Assembly: GCF_900091655.1 (NCBI RefSeq)
Contig: NZ_LT594620.1
Location: 109,788-173,787 of the forward strand
DNA length: 64,000 bases
Source of the DNA: Culturomica massiliensis
GTDB taxonomy: Bacteria; Bacteroidota; Bacteroidia; Bacteroidales; Marinifilaceae
Direction of reading: 5' to 3'
Shown: piece by piece, positions 52,729 to 63,952 of the stretch
Layout: each line of letters opens with the position of its first letter
Numbering within the stretch: the first letter of the stretch is position 1
Made by a program: the position numbers and the translations under genes
The notes under the pieces: generated by a model
What the model was told of the DNA's origin: nothing
What the model saw: only the letters and a program-made list of their open reading frames with translations
Database searches by the model: none

Positions 52729-55700
52729 TTAATTCACTTTTATATTTGTCGTAGTGCTGTGAGAGACAAACTCCGGTGCATACAGACATTGGATGGTTGC
52801 CAGGCCGTCCTGGTATGTTCCCTCTTGATTGACCCATAAGGCATATTCAAAAGTATAGCTGCCTTTGGCCAGGTAATGGATAAAAAAGTTAGTTATTCCG
52901 TCTTTAATTTCCTCGTAATAACAGGTACCGTATTTCCATTGATTACCGGAAATTTGTTCGACCGGTTCGAAACAGGCTGCCCGCAGGTCTTTTATATGCA
53001 GGTATTCCATATCCCGGTCGAGGGTGACGGTCAGGCGTACAATTATCTTGTCGCCCAGGTGTAATTCTTTATCGATGGGGAGTAATTCTTTCCCTTTGGC
53101 AGTTGTTTTTTCAATGAAAAGTTTTTTATCGATTTGGAGTGTTGTATTTTTCTTTTTCCGTACTTGCTTCAGTTGCTCGAAATATTGGAGGTACAAAGCT
53201 CCCCAGGTCGGTGAATCCTGTATTTTATCCAGGGTCACAGTGGACATATCGGGAGTTATTTCTCCGGTTGTATAGGTTTGTTTGATATATCCGAAAACAT
53301 TGTCGTTTTCCGGAATACTCACTTCTTTTTTGCCGACGGCTATTGTCAGGTGTTCCGGTTCGTCAAGCTGTCGTTTGCCGGTTAATAACAATGCGTATAT
53401 AGCGTCGACCGTACTGGGGACGTCGCCCCAGTTCTGGGTTTGTTTTTGACGAAGCAGCCATTGTTTCATCAGGTCGATATCGGGCGTATTTCCCTGTATT
53501 TCATGAAAAGCTTCCATAATCGTGGTATGAATGAGTATGGCGGAATTGGTATAATAGCCGGATCGGTTATTGGCCCAAAACATTCCTTGATCCGGCCGGA
53601 GTGTAGCGTATTCTTTTAATGAGCTTAAAATTCGTTCTGCGTATTCTTTTTGACCGTATCGGGACAAAACGATGGCGGCTAAAGCTTTTTCATAAACGGA
53701 TAAATCCGGCCATTGTCTGTTTAATTGTTTCAGAAGTGATTTATGAATGGAAAGGGCATCTCCCAGAGGAATATCCGTATAAAAACTTCTGGTGTAGAGG
53801 TAAAGCAGACGGTTATGGGTTAATGTTGTGTCTTGTGCAGTGAAATTCTTGATCAGTTCCTGATCGATATAACGCAATGCTTTTATTTGCATGAACTTTT
53901 CTTTCTCACCGGCTTCCCGTTGTCCCGAAAGGCTGGCTTTGGCCATAATGGTCAGGACATTGTAAGTCATAAAATGGCTTGCGGGCATTCCTTTAAACCA
54001 ACTCCAGCCACCTTCTTCGTTTTGTAAATCGGCCATTTTTTGAAGTGAACGGTTCTGTAAATCGTTTAGGCGATTGAGGTCAAAGAGTTGAGAGAGAGAC
54101 TGTATACGCTCTGTTTCGTTTTGAGCATCCAAAACCCAAGGCGTTGCTTCAAGGAGTATGGATTTCAATTCGCTGTTTTGTTCCAGTTTAGATAATAACG
54201 TATTGGAAGAAGCTGTCATCTTCCAGGTTTTCAAGGCTGTGGCAATTGCCGGATTCGATTTTACAATGGAATGACCGATTGTGTTGGTATAAAAGGCAGC
54301 GGCCAGATCGGTGATGTTGTCGTTTTGCGCTTCCTGTAAACGGGGGAGGGCTTGTACTGCATACCAAAGTGGGTTTGCCGTAACTTCTAACGTCAAACGG
54401 TAGTCTTGCTTGGTTTTGGAGGCCGGTTGCATTTCAAACCGGTGTTTGCCTTTTTCTGTTGCATAAAAGGCTAGTGCATCTGTTAACAGAATGCGGTCCG
54501 GCAATACCGGTATGAGATGTTGTTCGCCGTCACTGAAATCAGGTGTACGCGCAATTATTCGGCAACCGAGTATACTGGTGTTTTGTGGAATAGCGAATTC
54601 AAAATCGACGGTACTGCTTTTCCCCGCTTCTGTCCGGAAATCGGTTTTGCGTTGCAGCACGACGGTATTGTCGGTTGGATTGAACAGTTCCAGAATCGCT
54701 TCTCCCTGTAAGGTTTCGGAACTGAGATTATTAACGGTCGCTTTTAGGACAGTCCGGTCGCCGTTTCGGAAGAAGCGTGGAATATTGGGCATGACAGAAA
54801 GTTCTTTTTGTGTCGTGATTTCTTTTTCAATCTTACCGTAGGCCAGGTCTTTGGTGTGGGCAAGAGCGATGAATTTCCAGCGGGTCAGGGTTTCCGGTAC
54901 GGTGAAATGAAGTTTTACCGTACCGCTGTCGGTGCTGACCAGGTGAGGATAGAAAAAGGCCGTTTCTGCAAAATTTTCCCGGGTATAATCACCGGAAGAG
55001 GAGGCGTCCTCCTGTTGTCCGTGACCGGCATTTTTTTGCCGGGTTTTGAGGTTTGCTGAATTTTCCCTGATTGGGGCGGGAGATGCTTCCATGTCGCTGG
55101 CATACTCCGTAATATAAACTTCTTGCTTTACGGCAAGCATATTTTCTACGGAGTATACTATGAGGGGATGGAAATCATAACCGTAGTAATTCAGGCGGTC
55201 GAAGACAAAATCCGGATATTTGTCCGGGCGATAGGGGAAGCTGAACCAGGCAACGGAGTTATGATTTGACTTGTAAGCCCATGCCGGACAATTGGTACGA
55301 AAATAAAAGTCGGGTTGGAAATCCCAGGCATGAAATTTGAATTTTTCCAATGAAAGGTCATACATAACGGCTGCAATTTCAGCGATTTCTCCTTGTCCTT
55401 GTGTATTCCGGATCGAAAATTCCCAGGTTTCGGATTGCCCGGGGATCAGCTTATCCCTGAAAACCTGTGTGTGTATGTCTAATTTTTTATCTTCTATTGA
55501 TTTGTATATACGGACATTGTTGTTGAAAAATTGATCGTCTTTTACAAAAGATAAATTGACACAAAAGTTACTGCCGTAAGTTTTTTCATACGGAATCTTT
55601 AAACGCAGGATCGTGTCGGAAAGTACGGTTTGCTTTTGTGTGATCAGACCTTTATCGGTATATAACTCATACAATAAATATACGTTTCGGGCAGAAGTAC

Positions 55701-58413
55701 CGAAGTTAATTTCTATATCCTCCCCCGGACGGGCGGTGAATGTGTTTTTAACCAGCCATTCGTAGGTCAGGTAAGGAGGTTTGGCGTCCTGAGCAGAATA
55801 AAGATAGAAGATTTTTTTAGTTGTAACGGTGTCTTTTTCACGTGTCTTTTCTTGGGCAATAAGTATATAGGCTCCTGATTGCCACGAAGAAAAATCGACG
55901 TATAGAGAATCGGTTAAGGTGTTTAATTCCCCTCGATATAAGGTTTTCTCTATATGGGCACTGTCCGGATTATAGGATTGTTTTAAGGATGTCAGTGGCT
56001 GTAATTTACTTATGCTGTATGAAATCGTCCGGGAGATTTTTTCGTTTGCAGCATTAACAGCCTGGATATAGAAGTGATTTTTGTCTTGTTTGTTGACGTA
56101 AGTCTTGCCGAGTATAGTCAATTTATAGAAAGCATCCTGAATCGGAAGACGTTGGATGATTTCCTGGCTTTCCCCTTTGGTGTCGGTTGCTGTTAGTTTT
56201 ATATTGTAATAATAGGAGTTCATATAGTACGAGGATACCGGTTTTTGAGCTTGAAAGCTGAATGAAAAATTACCTTCCGGATCAGATTGTGTTTCTCCCG
56301 TAATAACGGTTTCGGAGGCATTCGGCCGGGGATAGAATGATTGTAACGTAATTTCATAACTGATGGGAATATTCTGTAACGATACTCCGGAATAGGTTTT
56401 GACTTTACCGGTTAGTCGGATTTGTTCTCCGAAGGCATAGGAATCTTTTTGCGGGTGGAGAATGAGTTCCAGTTGTGGACGTTTGTATTCAGCCACGGTA
56501 ATATAGGCATATCCTTTTCCTGCTATATTCAAGCGAAATTCTCCGTTTAATGTTTGGGGTGGAATGGTAAATGAGCCGTTGAAAGAACCCCATTCGTTGG
56601 TTTTTACCGTGCATTTGTTGATGATTTGCCGGTTGGGATCCGATAATGTCACTTCATACGACCGGTTGGGTTCGATATATGTACTGTCCGGCGTCCGGGT
56701 CCAGGCAATACCGTAAAATGAGACTGTTTGCCCCGGCCGGTATATGGGACGATCGGTAAAAATGTCGGTATAATAGCTGGCCTTATTGGGTTGGGGTGTG
56801 TAATAATATTCGGAAGATATAGGACCATTCGGATTTCGGTCATTGATGACTTCGTAGTTAATCTGTGATTTGCTGCTGTTATAAACGGCTTGTCCCTGTT
56901 TGTTTGTACGGATTTCCGTGATTTGCCTGTAATTTCTGTATTTTCCGGAAATAGGGGCGAAAATACGGATGCGGGCGTCGGATACCGGGGCTCCGCTCAT
57001 GCGATCTCTGACGATGAATGTTATTTTTTGGTTGTCTTTTTGTGAGACTGTGAATAAGCTATTACAAATGAATGTGTTGACTATTTTTTTACTGTTAGGG
57101 CTTCGCAGTACGATTTCATAAAGTCCGCTTTGGGAAATGGGAATACGAAAAGTCGTATCTCTTTTTACATACCGGGAAGGTAATGTGTATTTTTTACTGA
57201 AAAAGAGTTGTTTGTTGACCGAGGATGAATCGTTTCCCGTTTTGTAATAGGCTTCTGTCGTTTCTTTTATACGATAGATATCGAGTTGTATTTCTTTGGC
57301 CCGGTAATAAGATGCTTGTAACACTAAAGATTGGCCCGGGTAAATATAGTCGTTGTATTGAACGGACAATTTGGGACGGTTAATGGTTTGGATAATTTGT
57401 TTCAGTAAATTAATACGGGCGTAAGTCGGATATTTCCGGATGTACTTTTGACAAAGAGCAATTATTTCCGGATAGACTGTTTCAGTATCGGTGTTGTTTC
57501 GGTCAATTAATTTAGTTTGTGCAATTTGAGCAATAGCCTCGACTATTAAAGGCTGGTTGTCGTATTGAGTAACTAGTTCCTGTAATCGTTCCAGATAAAG
57601 ACTGTCATTTTCGTAAGATAAGTTTTTTATGTAATGTAATCGGCTTAGTTCAGCACATAGTAAAGCTTCCGGATTGGAGGAAGACATGCCGGCGTGAATC
57701 AGACGTTGATATATTTTCAATATGTTGAGTGTATAGCCGGAAAGTGAACCGGGGAGCGGCTGTTGTAAAAAAAACGGTAGGGCTACCAACAGACTGTCTA
57801 CCGCCGTTTGGGAAATTGTCGAAGAATTTTCCAGTTGTTTTAGTTGGTCGATGCTTCTGTAACCGATAAAGTCCAGTAATGTCGGACGTAATGAGCGGGA
57901 ATCTTTTCCCAGGAGAAGTATGGGTTTATAAGCTGTTGCCGGCGTTTGTTCCAATAAGCTTTGGGGTTGAAGCGCATCCAGGGCATGCCGGCTGATCTGA
58001 TCATAGAATAAATTCCGGCTCCATTCATTTATATGTTCAGGAATATAATCGGCTAGCGGAGTACGTTGATTGATTTGATAACGGTTGTAATTGTAATAAT
58101 TCAAGTAAAGATCGGCTAACAAGGAATGGAGGATACTCTGTTCCACCGGATTGTTGCTGTTTTGTAGTATGTTTTCTGTTTTTTGAATCAGTGCGGGCAT
58201 AGAATCCCTGTCAATGGCCGTTTGACACCGAATTTGTATGATAAGAGCCTGAAGCATTTCCGGGCTGTTATCGGTTTTCCGGGCTTTTTCAAATAATTTC
58301 CGGGCTTCTTGTAATGCTGTTTGCGGTTTTTCTTTACATAAGGTTTCCCATTTGTCCTGGGCGAAGCTTCCCAAAAAAGCTGATAAAAAAATCAGAGTGA
58401 GTAATGTTTTCAT
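52729..58413 (-). CDS. Alpha-2-macroglobulin family protein, giant, no thioester
   Basis: An 1894-aa secreted protein; start at 58413 (MKTLLTLIFLSAFLGSFAQ) gives a clean signal peptide, whereas the longer frame to 58467 adds 18 residues before it. It has the MG1/MG2 beta-domain series (ASYYTDIFTDRPIYRPGQTV is the MG2-type entry) and the helical bait/complement ring with LVSTDSGTVKLHFTVPETLT. The alpha-helical barrel follows (NEEGGWSWFKGMPASHFMTY ...). The reactive thioester Cys-x-Glu-Gln is absent by reading, as is known for many Bacteroidota members. It is probably a periplasmic or outer-membrane large protein that traps proteases. It is not next to a penicillin-binding protein 1C gene. Confidence 0.88.
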   Translation of the reverse strand: MKTLLTLIFLSAFLGSFAQDKWETLCKEKPQTALQEARKLFEKARKTDNSPEMLQALIIQIRCQTAIDRDSMPALIQKTENILQNSNNPVEQSILHSLLADLYLNYYNYNRYQINQRTPLADYIPEHINEWSRNLFYDQISRHALDALQPQSLLEQTPATAYKPILLLGKDSRSLRPTLLDFIGYRSIDQLKQLENSSTISQTAVDSLLVALPFFLQQPLPGSLSGYTLNILKIYQRLIHAGMSSSNPEALLCAELSRLHYIKNLSYENDSLYLERLQELVTQYDNQPLIVEAIAQIAQTKLIDRNNTDTETVYPEIIALCQKYIRKYPTYARINLLKQIIQTINRPKLSVQYNDYIYPGQSLVLQASYYRAKEIQLDIYRIKETTEAYYKTGNDSSSVNKQLFFSKKYTLPSRYVKRDTTFRIPISQSGLYEIVLRSPNSKKIVNTFICNSLFTVSQKDNQKITFIVRDRMSGAPVSDARIRIFAPISGKYRNYRQITEIRTNKQGQAVYNSSKSQINYEVINDRNPNGPISSEYYYTPQPNKASYYTDIFTDRPIYRPGQTVSFYGIAWTRTPDSTYIEPNRSYEVTLSDPNRQIINKCTVKTNEWGSFNGSFTIPPQTLNGEFRLNIAGKGYAYITVAEYKRPQLELILHPQKDSYAFGEQIRLTGKVKTYSGVSLQNIPISYEITLQSFYPRPNASETVITGETQSDPEGNFSFSFQAQKPVSSYYMNSYYYNIKLTATDTKGESQEIIQRLPIQDAFYKLTILGKTYVNKQDKNHFYIQAVNAANEKISRTISYSISKLQPLTSLKQSYNPDSAHIEKTLYRGELNTLTDSLYVDFSSWQSGAYILIAQEKTREKDTVTTKKIFYLYSAQDAKPPYLTYEWLVKNTFTARPGEDIEINFGTSARNVYLLYELYTDKGLITQKQTVLSDTILRLKIPYEKTYGSNFCVNLSFVKDDQFFNNNVRIYKSIEDKKLDIHTQVFRDKLIPGQSETWEFSIRNTQGQGEIAEIAAVMYDLSLEKFKFHAWDFQPDFYFRTNCPAWAYKSNHNSVAWFSFPYRPDKYPDFVFDRLNYYGYDFHPLIVYSVENMLAVKQEVYITEYASDMEASPAPIRENSANLKTRQKNAGHGQQEDASSSGDYTRENFAETAFFYPHLVSTDSGTVKLHFTVPETLTRWKFIALAHTKDLAYGKIEKEITTQKELSVMPNIPRFFRNGDRTVLKATVNNLSSETLQGEAILELFNPTDNTVVLQRKTDFRTEAGKSSTVDFEFAIPQNTSILGCRIIARTPDFSDGEQHLIPVLPDRILLTDALAFYATEKGKHRFEMQPASKTKQDYRLTLEVTANPLWYAVQALPRLQEAQNDNITDLAAAFYTNTIGHSIVKSNPAIATALKTWKMTASSNTLLSKLEQNSELKSILLEATPWVLDAQNETERIQSLSQLFDLNRLNDLQNRSLQKMADLQNEEGGWSWFKGMPASHFMTYNVLTIMAKASLSGQREAGEKEKFMQIKALRYIDQELIKNFTAQDTTLTHNRLLYLYTRSFYTDIPLGDALSIHKSLLKQLNRQWPDLSVYEKALAAIVLSRYGQKEYAERILSSLKEYATLRPDQGMFWANNRSGYYTNSAILIHTTIMEAFHEIQGNTPDIDLMKQWLLRQKQTQNWGDVPSTVDAIYALLLTGKRQLDEPEHLTIAVGKKEVSIPENDNVFGYIKQTYTTGEITPDMSTVTLDKIQDSPTWGALYLQYFEQLKQVRKKKNTTLQIDKKLFIEKTTAKGKELLPIDKELHLGDKIIVRLTVTLDRDMEYLHIKDLRAACFEPVEQISGNQWKYGTCYYEEIKDGITNFFIHYLAKGSYTFEYALWVNQEGTYQDGLATIQCLYAPEFVSHSTTTNIKVN

Positions 58414-58611
58414 GATCTGTATTTTTGTTTCCTTATTGCATAGATGTATAATTGACACGAATTCCATAAAGTTATGGAATTATTTTTATAAGTCCGTTGA
58501 CTTCTTTGGCATTTTTGTCATGACTGGCTTACAGATTTGTTCAATTACTTTTGATTTGTGATTTGCAATTCTTTTTTTGTAAGGGAGGATTATGGGTATA
58601 ATATAAAATGA

Positions 58612-58645
58612 AAAAACCGTCTGAAAAGATCGTCAGACGGTTTTT
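58612..58645 (-). terminator. Terminator after hutH
   Basis: AAAAACCGTCTGA (58612-58624), loop, TCAGACGGTTTTT (58633-58645), with A/T runs at both ends. It lies 20 bases after the hutH stop on the minus strand. Confidence 0.8.
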
Positions 58646-58665
58646 ATTGAATGTATGTTTAATAT

Positions 58666-60162
58666 TTAGTTTGTATGGAATTCTCCTTCTTGTAAAAATG
58701 CGGTTGCTGCATCGATATCTTTATACATAACCCGGTCTTCCTGGTTGAAAGGCACAATGGTCCGGAATTCTTTTAAAAACTCTTCCAGGTAGGGTGAGGT
58801 TTTGCCCGGACGCTGCAAATCGATAGCCTGTGCTGCATTCAGTAATTCTATAGCCAGGATACGTTCTACGTTTTCACATACTTTTACCGTTTTGGTCGCT
58901 GCGTTTCCTCCCATACTGACGTGGTCTTCCTGTTCGTTGGAGGAAGGAATTGAATCGACAGAGCAAGGGGTACAAAGTTGTTTATTTTTGCTGACGATGG
59001 CAGCAGCAGCGTATTGCGGGATCATAAATCCGGAATTTAATCCCGGATTAGCTACCAGAAATTCCGGTAAATGTCCCCGGTCGCCCGAGATCAGGCGGTA
59101 AGTGCGGCGTTCTGAAATACTTCCTAATTCGGCCAGTGCAATGCTTAAAAAGTCCAGTACCAGTGCCAGGGGTTCTCCGTGGAAATTACCGCCGGAAACG
59201 ATCATATCGTCCTCGACGAATATGGTCGGATTGTCGGTTACGGAGTTTATCTCCCGTTCAACGACGGAAGCGACATACATGACCGTATCTTTACAGGCGC
59301 CGTGTACTTGAGGCATACAGCGGAAAGAGTAGGGATCCTGCACACGTACTTTGGGTTTCTGTTGAAATTCAGAATCTTTTAATAATGCCCGGATGTTCCT
59401 TGCCGTTTCAATTTGTCCCGGATGAGGACGTGCTTCATGGATTTGCGGTAAGAAGGGGTCGATACGTCCGTCGTAAGCATCCAGTGAGATCGCTCCGATA
59501 ATATCGGCATATTTTACAATTTTGAAAGCTTTCAATAATGCATATACTGCATGGGAACTCATAAATTGGGTCCCGTTAAGTAATGCCAGACCTTCTTTTG
59601 CTCCTAAAGCAATCGGGCTCCATCCTAACTTTTCATTAACTTCTTTGGCATCCTGAATTTTTCCTTTGTAATAAACAGTCCCCTCGTTGATAAGCGGTAG
59701 AAATAAATTGGCCAAAGGAGCCAAATCGCCGGATGCTCCCAAAGATCCCAATTCGCGGACAACCGGAAGTACATCGTGATTGTACATATCGATGATCCGC
59801 TCGACGGTGGCGAGTTGTACTCCCGATTTACCCAAAGACAATGCATGAGCTTTTAATAATAACATCAAACGAATGATGTCTTTGTGAATGGGTTCACCGA
59901 CACTGCAAGCATGGGACATGACCAGATTAGCCTGTAACTGACTGAGATCTTCCGGAGAAATGCTGATTTTGCAAAGTGAGCCGAATCCGGTCGTGATGCC
60001 GTATAGCGGTTTTTCCGATCTTGCAATTTTTTCATCCAGATAGGCTTTGCAATCATTGATTAATTGTTTGCTTTCTTCGGATAAAGCTAATTTATATCCT
60101 TTGTTTAAAATGTTTTCTATCGTCTCAAACGTTAGCGGAACGGGAGATATATAATGTATCAT
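58666..60162 (-). CDS. hutH: Histidine ammonia-lyase
   Basis: A 498-aa enzyme that deaminates L-histidine to trans-urocanate, the first step of histidine degradation. The MIO prosthetic group forms from the ASG triplet at 143-145 in RELGSLGASGDLAPLANLFL. Further family motifs are YGITTGFGSL near the start and NPTIFVEDDMIVSGGNFHG. Length is normal. No hutU, hutI or ftcD gene is adjacent here, so the rest of the pathway must lie elsewhere. It is on the same strand as hisS, downstream of it; a hairpin separates them. Confidence 0.93.
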   Translation of the reverse strand: MIHYISPVPLTFETIENILNKGYKLALSEESKQLINDCKAYLDEKIARSEKPLYGITTGFGSLCKISISPEDLSQLQANLVMSHACSVGEPIHKDIIRLMLLLKAHALSLGKSGVQLATVERIIDMYNHDVLPVVRELGSLGASGDLAPLANLFLPLINEGTVYYKGKIQDAKEVNEKLGWSPIALGAKEGLALLNGTQFMSSHAVYALLKAFKIVKYADIIGAISLDAYDGRIDPFLPQIHEARPHPGQIETARNIRALLKDSEFQQKPKVRVQDPYSFRCMPQVHGACKDTVMYVASVVEREINSVTDNPTIFVEDDMIVSGGNFHGEPLALVLDFLSIALAELGSISERRTYRLISGDRGHLPEFLVANPGLNSGFMIPQYAAAAIVSKNKQLCTPCSVDSIPSSNEQEDHVSMGGNAATKTVKVCENVERILAIELLNAAQAIDLQRPGKTSPYLEEFLKEFRTIVPFNQEDRVMYKDIDAATAFLQEGEFHTN

Positions 60163-60227
60163 AGTAATTGAAAAATAGATGATTGGTAATTAAAAAATTG
60201 ATAAAACGCGGAATGAAAAGATATTCA

Positions 60228-60264
60228 AGGTCACGGACAGCGGGAATCGTATCCGTGACTTTTT
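60228..60264. terminator. Hairpin between hisS and hutH
   Basis: GTCACGGA (60230-60237) and TCCGTGAC (60252-60259), with AAG/CTT extension and TTTTT on the plus side. It sits between the hisS stop (60290) and the hutH start (60162) and is likely to separate their transcripts, though the T run is on the plus strand. Confidence 0.55.
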
Positions 60265-60289
60265 AAAGGTCTGTGTTCTTTTTTATGGA

Positions 60290-61651
60290 TCAACATATTT
60301 TATGTGCTAATTCTTCGACTTTTACATTTTCTTGTTCGCCGGTCTGCATATTTTTTAAAGCTACTGTACCGGATTGTATTTCGTTTTCGCCGACCAATGC
60401 TACGAAAGGTATTCCCTTTTTATCTGCATACGTCATCTGCTTTTTCATTTTTGCAGCATCCGGATATAATTCTGCATTTATACCTTGCTGACGTAAGGAC
60501 TGGAGCAAGGATAAGCAGAATTTTTCTTCTTTTGTTCCGAAGTTGACAAAGAGAATCTGTGTGGTTGCTTTTGTGTCTGCCGGGAATAAATCGAGTTGGT
60601 TCATAACGTCGAAAATCCGGTCTGCCCCGAAAGAGATTCCTACGCCGGAAACATTCTTTAAACCGAATATGCCCGTCAAATCATCGTAGCGTCCGCCTCC
60701 CGTAATACTTCCGATTTCAGCATCCAGTGCTTTTACCTCAAAAATGGCTCCTGTATAATAACTCAATCCTCTGGCTAAAGTCAGGTCTAACTTGATATCG
60801 ATGGAAATATTCAATGTTTTCAAATAATCGAATACCAAACTCAATTCTTCAATTCCTTTCAGTCCCGTTTCGCTTTCATTCAGTACGGTCTGAAGCTGTG
60901 CCAGTTTTTCTTCGTTACTGCCTTTTAGATCCAGTATCGGTTGCAATTTAGCAATACCTTCTTCATCGATACCTCTTTCCCGCAATTCCTGATTGACAGC
61001 TTCTCTCCCGATCTTATCCATTTTATCGATAGCTACTGTAATATCGGTGAGTTTGTCGGGATAACCGATTATATTGGCGATACCTGCCAAAATTTTTCGA
61101 TTGTTGATTAAGAGTCGTACATTGATTTTCAGTCGCTTGTATACTTCATTTACAATTTGGACCAATTCGACCTCATTTAATAAAGAATCGCTCCCTACTA
61201 CATCGACATCACATTGATAAAATTCCCGGTAACGTCCTTTCTGCGGTCTGTCGGCTCTCCATACCGGCTGGATCTGATATCTTTTGAAAGGAAATGCAAT
61301 TTCCGATTGATGCTGGACAACAAATCGTGCAAAGGGAACAGTCAGATCGTAGCGAAGACCTTTTTCAGAAATTTTATGGGTCAATTGGGGAATGTTTCTG
61401 TCTAGTAATGTTTCGTCAGAAATATCCGCTATGAAATTTCCGGAATTTAATATCTTAAATAATAGTTTGTCTCCTTCGTCTCCGTATTTTCCCATCAATG
61501 TAGATAAATTTTCCATTGCCGGAGTTTCCAGAGGCATGTAACCGTATAATTTGAAAACACTTTTAATCGTGTCGAATATGTAATTCCGTTTCACCATTAT
61601 TTCCGGTGAATAGTCTCTTGTCCCTTTGGGGATAGAAGGTGATTGTGCCAT
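60290..61651 (-). CDS. hisS: Histidine--tRNA ligase
   Basis: A 453-aa class II synthetase that charges tRNA-His. Motif 1 is in IPKGTRDYSPE ... MPLETPAMENLSTL. Motif 2 is VWRADRPQKGRYREFYQCD. The His-specific region is GLSYYTGAIFEV, and motif 3 lies in GGGRYDDLTGIFG ... GVGISFGADRI. A C-terminal anticodon-binding domain follows from about 360. Length is slightly above the E. coli enzyme, as usual in Bacteroidota. A CAAATATA element (minus-strand TATATTTG) at 61683-61690 is a likely promoter -7 box. Confidence 0.96.
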   Translation of the reverse strand: MAQSPSIPKGTRDYSPEIMVKRNYIFDTIKSVFKLYGYMPLETPAMENLSTLMGKYGDEGDKLLFKILNSGNFIADISDETLLDRNIPQLTHKISEKGLRYDLTVPFARFVVQHQSEIAFPFKRYQIQPVWRADRPQKGRYREFYQCDVDVVGSDSLLNEVELVQIVNEVYKRLKINVRLLINNRKILAGIANIIGYPDKLTDITVAIDKMDKIGREAVNQELRERGIDEEGIAKLQPILDLKGSNEEKLAQLQTVLNESETGLKGIEELSLVFDYLKTLNISIDIKLDLTLARGLSYYTGAIFEVKALDAEIGSITGGGRYDDLTGIFGLKNVSGVGISFGADRIFDVMNQLDLFPADTKATTQILFVNFGTKEEKFCLSLLQSLRQQGINAELYPDAAKMKKQMTYADKKGIPFVALVGENEIQSGTVALKNMQTGEQENVKVEELAHKIC

Positions 61652-62116
61652 ACTTATTGCTATCAGTTGTTTTTGATTTCCGCAAATATACTGTTTTTTT
61701 AGTGTTTGTGAACGATGGGTGTTTATGAAATTCCGGAAAATATTCCTGTCGTGTTACTTTATCGTAACGTGACCGGTTACATCTATCGATAACGATATCT
61801 TTTTTGACTGCGGTCTTTCTAATAGAACTGAGAAGTTGTCATGATGTAAGGCTTTATTTTTTATAATATTGGTAATGACCGTTTATTTTAGTAGCAGGAC
61901 AATTTGGAAAAATTTGAAGAACGTGAATCAAAGAATGATGGTTTAAAAAACCGATTTTTCTATGTATTCAGAATATTCTTGTCGTAAAGATTGTCTGAAA
62001 TTTAAATTTGCCGGTTATTTATTTGCCTGATTGTTTTCAGGTGGTTTTTGGGGTGTGTTGTAAATCAATAACTTAAAAATAAAAAGAAAATTTTCCGCAA
62101 AAAACTGTATAAAAAA

Positions 62117-62149
62117 TTTGGAAATGGTTTATATATTGCGTTATCTTTG
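62117..62149 (+). promoter_or_regulatory. rRNA promoter P1
   Basis: TTTG (62117-62120) followed after 21 bases by TATCTTTG (62142-62149). This fits TTTG-N19-21-TAnnTTTG for the Bacteroidota primary sigma factor. A GC/CCG-rich stretch comes right after the predicted start, as in rRNA promoters. Confidence 0.75.
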
Positions 62150-62240
62150 CACCCGCTTTCCGAGAGATAGAGGTTATGGCAGCGGGGTAATCGGGGAGTC
62201 AGTTCTTGAAAAAAGTTTTGAAAAAAAAGAGCGGTCAGGA

Positions 62241-62272
62241 TTTGGAAGTTTGTATGAATCGCCTTATCTTTG
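62241..62272 (+). promoter_or_regulatory. rRNA promoter P2
   Basis: TTTG (62241-62244) followed after 20 bases by TATCTTTG (62265-62272), the same -7 box as P1, 123 bases downstream. The CACTTTCCGC after it resembles CCGCTTTCCG after P1, so P2 looks like a near-duplicate of P1. Confidence 0.75.
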
Positions 62273-62423
62273 CCGTCACTTTCCGCTAAAAAACAGCGGT
62301 CAAGACCGACAGAAGTTCTTTAACATATTGTAGTGACAAAATGAAGCAAGTGCGAGTCCTGAAATCAACCATTTCGGACGGATATAACTGGGCAAAGGAA
62401 TATAATTTTACAAGTTTTTTTTA

Positions 62424-63952
<1,529 letters not shown>

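Larger units (their letters stand above)
61652..62423. other. rRNA operon upstream region
   Basis: About 770 bases between hisS and the 16S gene. The first part is AT-rich and shows no gene. From about 62100 on it has two matching rRNA promoters (listed separately). Between the second promoter and the 16S 5' end are about 150 bases of leader, including a GACCGACAGAAGTTCTTTAA stretch that probably serves rRNA processing. Confidence 0.6.

Noticed and set aside
52729..58413. Thioester-containing complement-like protein
   Set aside because: No CxEQ motif was found in the helical domain by reading.
62118..62333. 71-aa ORF upstream of 16S
   Set aside because: It covers both rRNA promoters; the sequence is explained by promoter and leader.
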